A DNA stretch of 16,791 bases from Trueperaceae bacterium (GCA_007130445.1 SLSM01000251.1:1-16791); one strand, 5' to 3'. Shown: positions 1-7,732, counted from the stretch's first letter. Program-made: numbers and translations. Notes: generated by a model not told the origin, from the letters alone.

Positions 1-11
1 ACCGCTGGCTC

Positions 12-1445
12 GTGCTCGACGACGACCCCAAGGCGCTCGACAAGCCCGGCGAGGAGTGCGGCGTGGTGGCCGTGCACGTGCCGCACCCCGTCGACGTGGC
101 CGCGCTCGTGCACCTCGGCCTGTTCGCCCTGCAGCACCGCGGCCAGGAGTCGTGCGGGATCTGCGTCGCCGGCGGCGACGAGATCCGCATCGAGAAGGAC
201 ATGGGTCTGGTGACGGAGGTCTTCACCGAGGAGCGACTCGACAAGCTGCGCTTCCCGCTGGCCCGCACCGGCATCGGCCACACGCGCTACTCGACCACCG
301 GATCGTCGTTGCGCTTCAACGCCCAGCCGCTCACGGTGCGTTCGAACAAGGGCCTGTTGGCGCTGGCCCACAACGGCAACTTCACCAACGCCAGGCGCAT
401 GCGCGACGAGATGCTCGGCGAGGGCGCGGTGTTCCAGACGACCAACGACAGCGAGGTGATGATCAATCTGGTCGCTCGCTACGCCCACCTGTCGCTCGAG
501 GACGCCACGGCGCGCGTGATGGGCGAGCTCGAGGGTGGCTTCGCCGTGGTGGTGATGGACAAGCATCGGATCCTGGGCCTGCGAGACGGCAACGGTGTGC
601 GGCCGCTGGTGATCGGGGCGTTCGACGACGGCGGCTACGTGTTCGCCTCCGAACCCGGTGCGCTGCACGTGATGGGCGCGCGCTTCATCCGCGACGTCCG
701 GCCGGGCGAGCTCGTCGTGGCCGACGACCGCGGCCTCCACAGCCGGCAGGTGCTGGCGAGCACGCCCACGCCGTGTGCGTTCGAGTGGATCTACTTCGCT
801 CGGGGCGACGGCGTCCTGGATGGCGCCCAGGTCCACGCCGCCCGGTTGCGCATGGGCGAGGCCCTGGCCGACGAGGCGCCCGCAGACGCCGACATGGTGA
901 TCGGCGTGCCCGAGTCGGGCCTGGCCGCAGCGCTCGGCTACGCGCGACGCTCGGGGATCCCGTACGACATCGGCTTGTACAAGTCGCCCTACGCCGGCCG
1001 CAGCTTCATCGCCCCGAGCCCGCACCTGCGCGATCAGAAGGTCCGGTTGAAGCTCGCCCCGACCGAGGCCGTGGTGGGCAAGCGCATCGTGCTCGTGGAC
1101 GACTCGATCGTGCGCGGGACCACCTCGGGCCGCATCGTCGCGCTCCTGCGCGAGGCGGGCGCGACCGAGGTGCACTTCCGCGTCTCGAGCCCGCCGATCC
1201 GTTTCCCGTGCTACTACGGCATCGACACGGCGGCGCGCCAAGAACTCGCCGCGGCGGCGATGGGGGTCGAGGCGATCCGCGAGAGGATCGGCGCCGACTC
1301 GCTCTCCTTCATCTCCGAGGCCGGGCTGTCGCGGGCGATCGGCTTGGCGAGCACGTGCCTGGCCTGCTTCAACGGCCGTTACCCGGCCGGCATGCCCGAC
1401 GGCGACTCCGAGAAGGAGAGCCTGGACGAGCTCGCGGCGCGCTGA
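12..1445 (+). CDS. purF: Amidophosphoribosyltransferase PurF, Fe-S type
   Basis: PurF makes 5-phosphoribosylamine from PRPP and glutamine, the first committed step of purine synthesis, in the cytoplasm. The sequence reads as a 15-residue propeptide followed by Cys16 in a GEECGV context, the expected N-terminal nucleophile after processing. The N-terminal glutaminase (Ntn) domain leads into a phosphoribosyltransferase domain with the PRPP loop VLVDDSIVRGTTS around residues 360-372. Four cysteines, Cys255, Cys400 and the CLAC pair Cys449/Cys452, match the layout of the [4Fe-4S] ligands in the Bacillus-type enzyme rather than the cluster-free E. coli type. At 477 residues the length is normal. 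The GTG at 12 is the first start visible, but the frame is open to the left edge, so a start outside the window cannot be excluded. The gene converges on the glycosyltransferase gene with 13 bp between stop codons. Confidence 0.95.
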   Translation: MLDDDPKALDKPGEECGVVAVHVPHPVDVAALVHLGLFALQHRGQESCGICVAGGDEIRIEKDMGLVTEVFTEERLDKLRFPLARTGIGHTRYSTTGSSLRFNAQPLTVRSNKGLLALAHNGNFTNARRMRDEMLGEGAVFQTTNDSEVMINLVARYAHLSLEDATARVMGELEGGFAVVVMDKHRILGLRDGNGVRPLVIGAFDDGGYVFASEPGALHVMGARFIRDVRPGELVVADDRGLHSRQVLASTPTPCAFEWIYFARGDGVLDGAQVHAARLRMGEALADEAPADADMVIGVPESGLAAALGYARRSGIPYDIGLYKSPYAGRSFIAPSPHLRDQKVRLKLAPTEAVVGKRIVLVDDSIVRGTTSGRIVALLREAGATEVHFRVSSPPIRFPCYYGIDTAARQELAAAAMGVEAIRERIGADSLSFISEAGLSRAIGLASTCLACFNGRYPAGMPDGDSEKESLDELAAR

Positions 1446-1465
1446 CGAACCCGTGTGATCAGCGC
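1439..1465. terminator. Hairpin between convergent purF and glycosyltransferase genes
   Basis: A perfect 7-bp inverted repeat, GCGCTGA at 1439-1445 and TCAGCGC at 1459-1465, encloses a 13-nt loop. The TGA and TCA parts are the two convergent stop codons themselves, so the stem is built from the gene ends. There is no T-tract on either side, so a role as a bidirectional terminator is inference from position. Confidence 0.4.
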
Positions 1466-2196
1466 CGGGTGCGCAGCGTCAACGCTGCGAAGCGCAACAG
1501 CCGGGGGATGCGGTGCCAGCGTGCCGGGTCGAGGCCGACGCGCCACGCCCACTCCACACCGAGCATGCGCGTCCACTCAGGCGTCCGCCTGGCCGTGCCC
1601 GCGAGCACGTCGAGCGTGCCACCGACCCCGATGAGGACGGCCGCGCCCCAAGCGTCGCGGTGTTCGTCGAGGACGACTTCTTGCCCCTCGCCCAGTCCGG
1701 CCAGCAGCACCTGTGCGCCAGACGCGGCCACCGCCGCCGCGACGGCGCCCCCCTCGCGACCCCGGTCGAAGTAGCCGTCCCGCGCGAACACCACCTCGGT
1801 GCCCCAGCGCTCCGACGCCGTGGCGGCCGCTCGTTCGGCGACCCCGGGACGCCCGCCCACGAATGCGACGCGCACGTCCTTGCCCCCGCGCTCGAGGAGG
1901 GCGAACGCGAGATCGACGCCGGGAACGCGTCCGGGAAGGCGGTAACCTGCACGCCGCGCGGCCCACACCACACCAACGCCGTCCGCCACGGTCAGGTCGG
2001 CGCGGACCAGCGCCCTGCCCAGCGCCTCGTCGCTCCGAGACCTGACGACGATCTCGGGGTTGAGCGTGACGACCAGTCGCGGCCGCCGGCCCTTCGCTGC
2101 GGCAAGCACCCAGGCCGCCGCCTCGTCGAGGTCGACCGGGTGGACCGCTCTGCCGAGCACCGCGACCGCCTCCGGGAGCGGTGGCAGCGTGTCCAT
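1459..2196 (-). CDS. WecG/TagA/CpsF-family (GT26) glycosyltransferase
   Basis: This 245-residue protein resembles the GT26 family, which transfers N-acetylmannosamine-type sugars from UDP donors to lipid-linked acceptors in making surface polysaccharide or teichoic acid. Visible family motifs are TLNPEIVV near residue 40, the ADGVGVVWAAR block holding the presumed catalytic Asp, RVPGVDLAFALLE, and the C-terminal GVGGTLDVLAG...RTPEWTRMLGVEWAWR block ending in an arginine-rich tail. The usual GSPKQE-like segment reads GLGEGQEVV, a mild deviation. The ATG at 2196 was chosen because it overlaps the upstream comB stop by one base (TGATG), which implies translational coupling. A GTG lies one codon earlier. 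The open frame continues far upstream, but that part is low-complexity arginine-rich shadow of comB. The sugar and acceptor cannot be told from sequence. Confidence 0.85.
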   Translation of the reverse strand: MDTLPPLPEAVAVLGRAVHPVDLDEAAAWVLAAAKGRRPRLVVTLNPEIVVRSRSDEALGRALVRADLTVADGVGVVWAARRAGYRLPGRVPGVDLAFALLERGGKDVRVAFVGGRPGVAERAAATASERWGTEVVFARDGYFDRGREGGAVAAAVAASGAQVLLAGLGEGQEVVLDEHRDAWGAAVLIGVGGTLDVLAGTARRTPEWTRMLGVEWAWRVGLDPARWHRIPRLLRFAALTLRTRR

Positions 2197-2957
2197 CACA
2201 TCCGTACGAGGCGGACGAGGGGGCGACCGAAGGCGTGATCGACGTGATCGACCAGCGGCACGACGTCGCTCGTGGCGATCTCCGACGCGGCGGCGACCTC
2301 CTCCTCCAGGCCGACGGCGCGCAGGTCGGAGCCTGCCGAGGAGGCCCAGATGCCGTCGAGTGGGTCCTTCGTCGTGCGCAGGACGCTCAGACAGAAGCGG
2401 GTGGCGCCCGAGACGGCGGGGCCCACGTCGCCGCGCGCGCGTGAGGCGCGCTCGAAGAGCGACACGAGCAGTCCGGCTGCGATCGTATCCGCCAGGTCGG
2501 GCTCGCCGCGCTCGCCGGCGCAGACGACCACGACGGTCGATGGATCCAACGCCATGACCCTCTCGACGACGGCGACGGCGTTGACGAGTCCTGCCAGCAC
2601 ACAGGGGCTCCGAGCCCCGGCCAGCGCATGGGGAGCGTCGTCGGCGAGGAGCACCACGCTTCGGTCGGCGCACTCGATCGAGCGAACCGACGCGGTGGTG
2701 GCCGCGTGGTTGAACCCCTCTGGCGGCACGCCGCCGACGTCACCGACGAGCAACGCACCGTGAGCGGCCGCGCGCTGGCGGGCCGCGCGGACGCTGGAGG
2801 TCAGCATCACGGCGTCAGCCCCTCGCTCCAGCAATCGAGCCGTGATCGAACCCGCGCGGAGCACGTCCACGACCACGCTCACGACGCCCGTCGGCGCCGC
2901 GGCGTGCGTCCGTTCCGATGCGGCCGGAGGTGGGGTGAGGTCGAGGCGGATCTCCAT
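2196..2957 (-). CDS. comB: ComB-like (2-phosphosulfolactate phosphatase family) protein
   Basis: This 253-residue protein has the overall pattern of the ComB family: an N-terminal VVVDVLRAGSITARLLERGAD block (about residues 29-49), a central VLAGLVNAVAVV segment, VVVVCAGERGEPDLADTIAAGLLVSLFE, and a C-terminal TRFCLSVLRTTKDPLDG-like segment. Characterised ComB enzymes dephosphorylate 2-phosphosulfolactate in coenzyme M synthesis, but bacteria of this type are not known to make coenzyme M, so the substrate is unknown. Several stretches normally conserved differ here: VLRATTT reads VLRAGSIT, the TTNGT-like stretch reads LADDAPHAL, and the GFxxGNSP-like stretch reads GFNHAATT. The family call therefore rests on overall pattern. 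The gene is the first of a two-gene unit with the overlapping glycosyltransferase. It starts at an ATG with no Shine-Dalgarno, preceded by a hairpin and a possible extended -10. Confidence 0.72.
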   Translation of the reverse strand: MEIRLDLTPPPAASERTHAAAPTGVVSVVVDVLRAGSITARLLERGADAVMLTSSVRAARQRAAAHGALLVGDVGGVPPEGFNHAATTASVRSIECADRSVVLLADDAPHALAGARSPCVLAGLVNAVAVVERVMALDPSTVVVVCAGERGEPDLADTIAAGLLVSLFERASRARGDVGPAVSGATRFCLSVLRTTKDPLDGIWASSAGSDLRAVGLEEEVAAASEIATSDVVPLVDHVDHAFGRPLVRLVRM

Positions 2958-2965
2958 GGGGTGCG

Positions 2966-2981
2966 GCGCCCGAACGGGCGC
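2966..2981 (-). other. Hairpin in the comB leader
   Basis: GCGCCCG and CGGGCGC form a near-perfect palindrome around two central bases (a realistic loop is four). It lies between the possible -10 element and the comB ATG, so it would fall near the 5' end of the mRNA. No role is proven. Confidence 0.35.
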
Positions 2982-2990
2982 TGGCTGACG

Positions 2991-2999
2991 ATGCTACCA
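2991..2999 (-). promoter_or_regulatory. Possible extended -10 promoter for comB
   Basis: On the minus strand the bases read TG-G-TAGCAT, an extended -10 pattern, about 33 bases before the comB ATG. I found no convincing -35 element. The divergent gap from 2958 to 3080 also carries the bshC promoter; apart from the hairpin nothing else stands out in it. Confidence 0.35.
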
Positions 3000-3069
3000 C
3001 GCGTGCCAGACGGTGCGCGAAGGCGCTCGTCGGTCGCGCGCGAAGCGCACGCGCACCCGTGCGTCGCGG

Positions 3070-3075
3070 TAGGCT
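3070..3075 (+). promoter_or_regulatory. Leaderless-type -10 box for bshC
   Basis: TAGGCT fits TAnnnT and ends 5 nt before the GTG start of bshC. There is no Shine-Dalgarno between them. This geometry matches the leaderless promoters described in Deinococcus, where transcription begins at the start codon. No clear -35 is visible. Confidence 0.5.
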
Positions 3076-3080
3076 GCCGC

Positions 3081-4652
3081 GTGCCGCACCGTCAACAGGC
3101 CACGCCCTCCTTCGCCGACGCGTACCGCGCGGGAACGCTCGACGACGCCTTCGCGATCGCGCCGGGCGACGTCGACGCGGCGCTCGCAACGGAGCGTCCC
3201 GTGCGGCGAGACGCCCTGGTCGCCGCGCTGCGTGCTTCCCACGCGCGCTGGGGTGCGCTCGACGCCGTCAGCGGCAGCCTCGAGCGACTCGCGCACCCCG
3301 AGGCGCGCGCCGTCGTCACTGGTCAGCAGATCGGATGGCTGCTGGGGCCGACCTTCACGCTCTCGAAGGCCGCCACGGCGATCTCGCTGGCGCGTCGGCT
3401 CGACACGCCCGAGCGGCCCGTCGTGCCCGTCTTCTGGATGGCCACGCAGGACCACGACGTCGACGAGATGGACCACGCCTGGGTCCTCGGACGCGACGAG
3501 CGCCTGGAGCGGCTCGCCGTCCACGTCCCTGGCGGGCCGGCCGTCGGTCGGGCTCCGCTCGACCCTGCCGACGTGGCAGGCGCGCGCTCGGCGCTCAGGC
3601 GCCTCGACGGGGCGGGGGAGCACGCCGACGACGTCGATGCGCTGCTCGCAGAGGCGTGTGAGGGGGCCAGGGGCTGGAGCGACGCCTTCGCTCGCCTGCT
3701 GCTGCGCCTCTTCGCAGACGCCGGACTCCTCGTCGTCGACCCGCTCGATCCCGCCGTGGCCGTCTTGTGGCGCGACGCGCTCGAGCGCGAACTCGACGAT
3801 CCGGGTGCGAGCGCGGCCGCGATCACGACGGCCGGGTCTGGTCTGGCGGAGCGTGGCTGGCCGCCGCTGCTCGGGCGCGGCGACGACGCCAGCAACCTGT
3901 TCGTGGAGCACCCGGGCGGCGGCGACAGGACGCTGCTCCGCCATCGTGGCGGCGCGCTCTCGCTCGGGGGCGAGCGGGTCGAGCGGGCGACGATCGCGGC
4001 GTGGCTCGACGACGACCCGACCGCCGTGACGCCCGCGGCCGGCCTGCGGCCGGTCCTGCAGGACGCGGTGCTGCCGACGGCGGCGTTCGTGGTCGGTCCG
4101 GGCGAGTTGCGCTACGTCGCTCAGCTCAAGCCCGTGTACGAGCATCACGACGTGGCGATGCCGCTGGTGTGGCCGCGCGCGACGGCCACCATCTTGCAGC
4201 CGCCGGTCAGGCGCATCCTCGATCGCCACGGCCTCGATTGGCGCCGAGTCATGGCCGATCCCGAGCGCGCCGCCTGTGAACTGCAGCTGCGGCGCCACGG
4301 CTACGGCGACACCGCCAACGGCGCGCTCGCGGCGATCGAGGTGGCCTTCGGCGACCTGCTCGAGGCGACGCGATCGCTCGACCCGACGCTGGAGGGTGCC
4401 GTCGATCGCGGCCGTCACCACCTGGATCGGACGCTGGTGCGGCTGCGCGAGCGCGTCGGGCGTTCGCTGGTGCGCCAGGACGACGAGGTGCAGCGTCAGT
4501 TCGCTCGACTGCGTGCACATCTGCGACCCAACGGCGGCCTCCAGGAGCGGGTCCTGTCGCCCTTCACGTTCTTCCTGACGCTCGGCGTCGATAGCGTCAG
4601 GGATGCGTTCCTGACCCTCGAACCCGACGGCGATCAGGTCCTGACCTTCTAG
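3081..4652 (+). CDS. bshC: Bacillithiol biosynthesis cysteine-adding enzyme BshC
   Basis: BshC is assigned to the last step of bacillithiol synthesis, adding cysteine to glucosaminyl-malate in the cytoplasm. The 523-residue product has the family length and its hallmark blocks: VVTGQQIGWLLGPTFTLSKA from residue 78, and PVFWMATQDHDVDEM around residues 116-130 in place of the usual VFWMATEDHDxxEI. A long charged helical stretch, probably coiled coil, follows near residues 400-490, and the C-terminus reads NGGLQERVLSPFTFFLTLG as in other members. The GTG at 3081 is chosen because the conserved N-terminus begins just after it and a TAnnnT box sits 5 nt upstream. The longer open frame reaching back over comB is antisense shadow. 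The gene is divergent from comB and converges on guaB, with 40 bp between stops. The bshA and bshB genes are not in the window. Confidence 0.92.
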   Translation: MPHRQQATPSFADAYRAGTLDDAFAIAPGDVDAALATERPVRRDALVAALRASHARWGALDAVSGSLERLAHPEARAVVTGQQIGWLLGPTFTLSKAATAISLARRLDTPERPVVPVFWMATQDHDVDEMDHAWVLGRDERLERLAVHVPGGPAVGRAPLDPADVAGARSALRRLDGAGEHADDVDALLAEACEGARGWSDAFARLLLRLFADAGLLVVDPLDPAVAVLWRDALERELDDPGASAAAITTAGSGLAERGWPPLLGRGDDASNLFVEHPGGGDRTLLRHRGGALSLGGERVERATIAAWLDDDPTAVTPAAGLRPVLQDAVLPTAAFVVGPGELRYVAQLKPVYEHHDVAMPLVWPRATATILQPPVRRILDRHGLDWRRVMADPERAACELQLRRHGYGDTANGALAAIEVAFGDLLEATRSLDPTLEGAVDRGRHHLDRTLVRLRERVGRSLVRQDDEVQRQFARLRAHLRPNGGLQERVLSPFTFFLTLGVDSVRDAFLTLEPDGDQVLTF

Positions 4653-4654
4653 CG

Positions 4655-4691
4655 GGAGCGGTCTGCTCGCCTAGCGCGCGCGGTCCGCTCC
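4655..4691. terminator. Inverted repeat between convergent bshC and guaB
   Basis: GGAGCGG at 4655-4661 and CCGCTCC at 4685-4691 form a perfect 7-bp repeat around a 23-nt GC-rich loop, filling nearly all of the gap between the two stop codons. There is no T-tract. A bidirectional terminator role is inference from position. Confidence 0.35.
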
Positions 4692-4692
4692 T

Positions 4693-6192
4693 TCAGCGCC
4701 GCACGGAGTAGTTGGGCGCGTCCTTGGTGATGGTGATGTCGTGCGGGTGGCCTTCGATGAGGCTCGCCTGGGTGATGGTCACGAACTGGGCGCGTTCCTG
4801 CAGCGCCGTCAGGCTGATGGCCCCGCAGTAGCCCATCGCCGATCGGAGACCGCCGACCACCTGGTACACGACGTCGTCGACCGGCCCCTTGTAGGCGACC
4901 ATGCCCTCGATCCCCTCCGGCACGAGCTTCTGGGCGTCCTCCTGGAAGTAGCGGTCGGCGCTGCCGCCAGCCATCGCACCCATGCTGCCCATGCCGCGGT
5001 ACGCCTTGTAGCGTCGGCCGTCGCGCAAGATGTCCTCGCCGGGTGCCTCGCTGGTCCCCGCCAGCATCGAACCGAGCATCACCGCATCGGCACCGGCGGC
5101 GAGGGCCTTGGCCACGTCACCCGAGTACTTGATACCGCCGTCGGCGATCAGCGGCACGCCGGCCGCCTGCGTGACGTCGGCGACGTTGAGGATCGCCGTC
5201 AGCTGCGGCATGCCCACGCCCGTGACCACGCGCGTGGTGCAGATGGAGCCCGGTCCGATACCGACCTTCACCGCGTCGGCGCCCGCCGCGATCAGGTCGC
5301 GCGCAGCGGCCGCCGTCGCGACGTTGCCCGCGACCACGTCCACGTCGAAGGTCGTCTTGAGGTAGGTCAAGGCGTCGAGGATGCCCTCGGAGTGACCGTG
5401 GGCGCTGTCGAGCACCAGCGCGTCGACGCCCGCGTCCACGAGCGCGGCCGCGCGCGCCTCGAAGTCGCGTGCCACGCCGACCGCGGCGGCCACGCGCAAT
5501 CGACCGAGCGCGTCCTTGGCGGAGTTCGGGTAGGCGATGCGCTTGGTGATGTCCTTGATCGTGATCAGGCCGCGTAGCATGAAGGCCTCGTCGACGACGA
5601 GCAGCTTCTCGACCTTGTGGCGCTTGAGGATCTCGCGGGCCTGCTCGAGCGTGGTGCCGACCGGCACCGTGACGAGGTCGTCCTTCGTCATGAGCGCGTC
5701 GACGCGCTTGCTCATGTCGTCCTCGAAGCGCAGGTCGCGGTTCGTCAGGATGCCGAGCAGCCGGCCGGACGGGTCGACGATCGGGACGCCCGAGATGCGG
5801 TACTCCGCCATCAGACGGTCGGCGTCGCCGATCGTCGCGTGCGGCCCGAGCGTGATCGGATCGACGATCATCCCCGACTCGGAGCGCTTGACCTTGCGCA
5901 CGACGTCGGACTGCTGCTCGACGGTGAGCTTCTTGTGCACCACGCCGATGCCGCCCTGGCGGGCCATGGCGATGGCCATCGCGGTCTCCGTGACGGTGTC
6001 CATCGCGGCCGAGACGATCGGGATGCGCAAGGCGACGCGGCGCGTGAAGCGGCCCGCCACCTCGACGTCCTTGGGCAGCACGGCGGAGCGTTGGGGCACG
6101 AGGAGGACGTCGTCGAACGTCAGGGCTTGCTCGACGACGCGGGGGCTCGCCGTGGTGGCTTGGGGCGTTGGATGCGTGACGATCTCGGGCAT
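4693..6192 (-). CDS. guaB: Inosine-5'-monophosphate dehydrogenase
   Basis: GuaB oxidises IMP to XMP with NAD+, the committed step to guanine nucleotides. The 499-residue protein has the complete bacterial layout: LTFDDVLLVPQRS near residue 24, the start of the TIM barrel, two CBS domains at roughly residues 100-215 (ISGVPIVD and VEKLLVVD), DSAHGHSEG, the catalytic loop GPGSICTTR with Cys318, ADGGIKYSGDVAKALAAGADAVMLG, and the flap with GSADRYFQE and LVPEGIEGMVAYKG. The flap usually reads VPYKG; here it is VAYKG. The ATG at 6192 follows a GGAGG Shine-Dalgarno 5 nt upstream, which decides it over longer in-frame readings. A hairpin and an extended -10 lie upstream, so the gene probably has its own promoter although it follows the thioesterase gene on the same strand. 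Confidence 0.97.
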   Translation of the reverse strand: MPEIVTHPTPQATTASPRVVEQALTFDDVLLVPQRSAVLPKDVEVAGRFTRRVALRIPIVSAAMDTVTETAMAIAMARQGGIGVVHKKLTVEQQSDVVRKVKRSESGMIVDPITLGPHATIGDADRLMAEYRISGVPIVDPSGRLLGILTNRDLRFEDDMSKRVDALMTKDDLVTVPVGTTLEQAREILKRHKVEKLLVVDEAFMLRGLITIKDITKRIAYPNSAKDALGRLRVAAAVGVARDFEARAAALVDAGVDALVLDSAHGHSEGILDALTYLKTTFDVDVVAGNVATAAAARDLIAAGADAVKVGIGPGSICTTRVVTGVGMPQLTAILNVADVTQAAGVPLIADGGIKYSGDVAKALAAGADAVMLGSMLAGTSEAPGEDILRDGRRYKAYRGMGSMGAMAGGSADRYFQEDAQKLVPEGIEGMVAYKGPVDDVVYQVVGGLRSAMGYCGAISLTALQERAQFVTITQASLIEGHPHDITITKDAPNYSVRR

Positions 6193-6204
6193 GGCGGCCT
6201 CCGA

Positions 6205-6222
6205 GCCCCGCACCGGCGGGGC
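6205..6222 (-). promoter_or_regulatory. GC-only hairpin in the guaB leader
   Basis: A perfect 7-bp stem of only G and C pairs with a 4-nt loop lies just 2 nt upstream of the guaB GGAGG ribosome binding site. It could modulate translation or end transcription from the upstream genes; no T-tract follows it. Its role is inference. Confidence 0.4.
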
Positions 6223-6235
6223 GCTCGTGCCGTCG

Positions 6236-6244
6236 AGTCTAGCA
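6236..6244 (-). promoter_or_regulatory. Extended -10 promoter for guaB
   Basis: The minus strand reads TGC-TAGACT, an extended -10, in the gap between the thioesterase stop and guaB. The same TAGACT hexamer precedes the gene at 14442. No matching -35 was found. The predicted transcript would begin just upstream of the leader hairpin. Confidence 0.5.
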
Positions 6245-6251
6245 CCGTGTC

Positions 6252-6659
6252 TCAGCCCGGCTCGCGCTCGACCTGACGCATCAGGAACGCATGCCACGCG
6301 TCCGGGATGCGCACAGCTCGACCGCGCCGGTCGACGGCGACGTGCTCCGTCTCGGCACGGGCGATCAGCGCATCGTCGACGTCGCGGCGGATCTCGTACG
6401 TGAAGCGGCAGCCGCGGCTGGCGGCGGCCGTCAGCCTGGTCTCGACGCGCAGCTCATCGTCGAAGCGCGCGGCGCCGCGGTAGCGCACGGTGAGCATCGA
6501 CACGGCCAGCGACACGCCCTGCGCCTCGAGCTCCGTGTAGGCGTAGCCGTGGGCGCGGAGCCACTCGACTCGTGCGACCTCGAGCCACACCGCGTAGGCA
6601 CCGTGGTGGGCCACGGCCATCTGGTCGGTCTCCGCGAAGCGGACGCGGAGGCGCGTCAC
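6252..6659 (-). CDS. YbgC/4HBT-type acyl-CoA thioesterase
   Basis: This 135-residue protein is a single hotdog domain of the 4-hydroxybenzoyl-CoA thioesterase/YbgC family, which hydrolyses acyl-CoA or related thioesters in the cytoplasm. The N-terminal signature reads VRFAETDQMAVAHHGAYAVW, with Asp12 at the position of the catalytic acid, followed by the usual helix EVARVEWLRAHGYAY. The GTG at 6659 overlaps the mutY stop by 4 nt (GTGA) and has a GAGG element 7 nt upstream, so the two genes are translationally coupled. The longer open frame upstream is shadow of mutY. The natural substrate cannot be assigned, and coupling to a DNA repair gene gives no obvious clue. Confidence 0.87.
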   Translation of the reverse strand: MTRLRVRFAETDQMAVAHHGAYAVWLEVARVEWLRAHGYAYTELEAQGVSLAVSMLTVRYRGAARFDDELRVETRLTAAASRGCRFTYEIRRDVDDALIARAETEHVAVDRRGRAVRIPDAWHAFLMRQVEREPG

Positions 6660-7678
6660 GCCACCACCTCGTCGTTGCCGCGACCGGACGGGCGCACCTC
6701 GAGCAGCCGTTCGGCGACGCGCCGGTCGACGGCGGCGACGGGGTGGTCGCCGCCGCCGGCCGCGACCTGTGATACCGGGATCCAGGTGATCTCGCCGGAC
6801 AGGCGCCGTGGCGGCACGATGCGTGGGCGCACCTGCAGGGTGCGGTGCGTCAAGACGTGCTCGAAGCCGGCCAGCGTTCGTCCCTGGGGCACCTCGCCGG
6901 CGGCGGCGACGGGGAACCCCCAGAGGCCGGCCCAACGACCGCTCCGTGGCCGCCGCTGGAGTGCGACGCGCCCACCGCGCCGGGCGACGAGCGGGTGCAT
7001 CACCTCTCGGAGCCTGGCGCGCGTCGCCCGACGGCCCGGATACGACTCGGGCGCGCTGCGACCGGCGCATGCAGGCCGCAGCGGGCAGAGCGAACACGCC
7101 GGTGCGCGCGGCGTGCAGACGGTCGCGCCCAGCTCGATCAGCGCCTCCGTCACCGACACGCCGCGCAGCGCGGGCGTCGCGTCGCTGCACAGCAGCGCCT
7201 CCAGCCCACGTTCGATCGCGAGGTCGCCGGGCGCCTCCAGGGCGAGGAGCCGCGCGCCGACCCGGCGGACGTTGGCGTCGACCGCGACGACGTCGCGCCC
7301 GAACGCCTGCGCGGCTATCGCCCGCGCACCGTAGCGACCGATGCCCGGAAGCGCCTGGAGCGCGGCGAGGTCGTCCGGCACCGCAGCGCCATGGACTCGC
7401 AGCAAGACGGCGGCGCACGCGTGCAGGCGCAACGCACGCTGGTAGTAGCCGAGCCCCTGCCACTGGGCCAGGACGTCCTCACTCGGCGCCGCCGCCAACG
7501 ACGCCGGCGTCGGGAAGCGAGCCACGAAACGCAGGAAGGCGGGGACCGCCCGCGCAGCCTGCGTCTGCTGGAGCAACGCCTCGGCGACCATGACCACGTA
7601 GGCGTCGCGCGGTCCGGCCGTCCGCCAGGGGAAGGCGCGGGCGTTGGCGTCGAACCAGTCGAGCAGGGCCTCTCGCAC
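6656..7678 (-). CDS. mutY: A/G-specific adenine glycosylase MutY
   Basis: MutY removes adenine mispaired with 8-oxoguanine, protecting against G:C to T:A mutation. The 340-residue protein shows the catalytic Glu33 in AEALLQQTQ, WQGLGYYQRA at 73-82, the helix-hairpin-helix LPGIGRYGARAI at 110-121, and the catalytic Asp134 in VDANVRRV. The iron-sulfur loop has exact C-x6-C-x2-C-x5-C spacing. The C-terminal third is the NUDIX-like 8-oxoG-recognition domain (RWAGLWGFP, FEHVLTHRTL). The GTG at 7678 is the start: a TACACT box ends 6 nt upstream and no Shine-Dalgarno is present, suggesting a leaderless transcript. The gene is first in a unit with the overlapping thioesterase gene and is divergent from the nitroreductase-like gene. 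Confidence 0.95.
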   Translation of the reverse strand: MREALLDWFDANARAFPWRTAGPRDAYVVMVAEALLQQTQAARAVPAFLRFVARFPTPASLAAAPSEDVLAQWQGLGYYQRALRLHACAAVLLRVHGAAVPDDLAALQALPGIGRYGARAIAAQAFGRDVVAVDANVRRVGARLLALEAPGDLAIERGLEALLCSDATPALRGVSVTEALIELGATVCTPRAPACSLCPLRPACAGRSAPESYPGRRATRARLREVMHPLVARRGGRVALQRRPRSGRWAGLWGFPVAAAGEVPQGRTLAGFEHVLTHRTLQVRPRIVPPRRLSGEITWIPVSQVAAGGGDHPVAAVDRRVAERLLEVRPSGRGNDEVVA

Positions 7679-7684
7679 GGGACC

Positions 7685-7690
7685 AGTGTA
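7685..7690 (-). promoter_or_regulatory. Leaderless-type -10 box for mutY
   Basis: The minus strand reads TACACT (TAnnnT), ending 6 nt before the mutY GTG. No ribosome binding site lies between them, consistent with a leaderless transcript. Confidence 0.5.
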
Positions 7691-7715
7691 CCGACGCGTC
7701 GCCCCGCCGAGGTGG

Positions 7716-7721
7716 TATCCT
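7716..7721 (+). promoter_or_regulatory. Possible -10 box for the nitroreductase-like gene
   Basis: TATCCT (TAnnnT) lies 11 nt before the ATG at 7733, implying a leader of only a few bases, and no Shine-Dalgarno is visible. It is back to back with the mutY -10 box inside a 54-bp divergent gap. Confidence 0.42.
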
Positions 7722-7732
7722 CACCGTCTCGC

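Noticed and set aside
2197..2673. N-terminal extension of the glycosyltransferase into the comB region
   Set aside because: The added residues are arginine-rich low complexity and overlap comB in another frame; the family homology starts after the ATG at 2196.
2628..3080. N-terminal extension of BshC back over comB
   Set aside because: The extension is antisense to comB, lies beyond the family length, and the TAGGCT box supports GTG 3081.
2994..4520. A 508-codon open frame on the minus strand opposite bshC
   Set aside because: It is antisense to a clear BshC and contains no family motif; such frames are common in sequence with this GC content.
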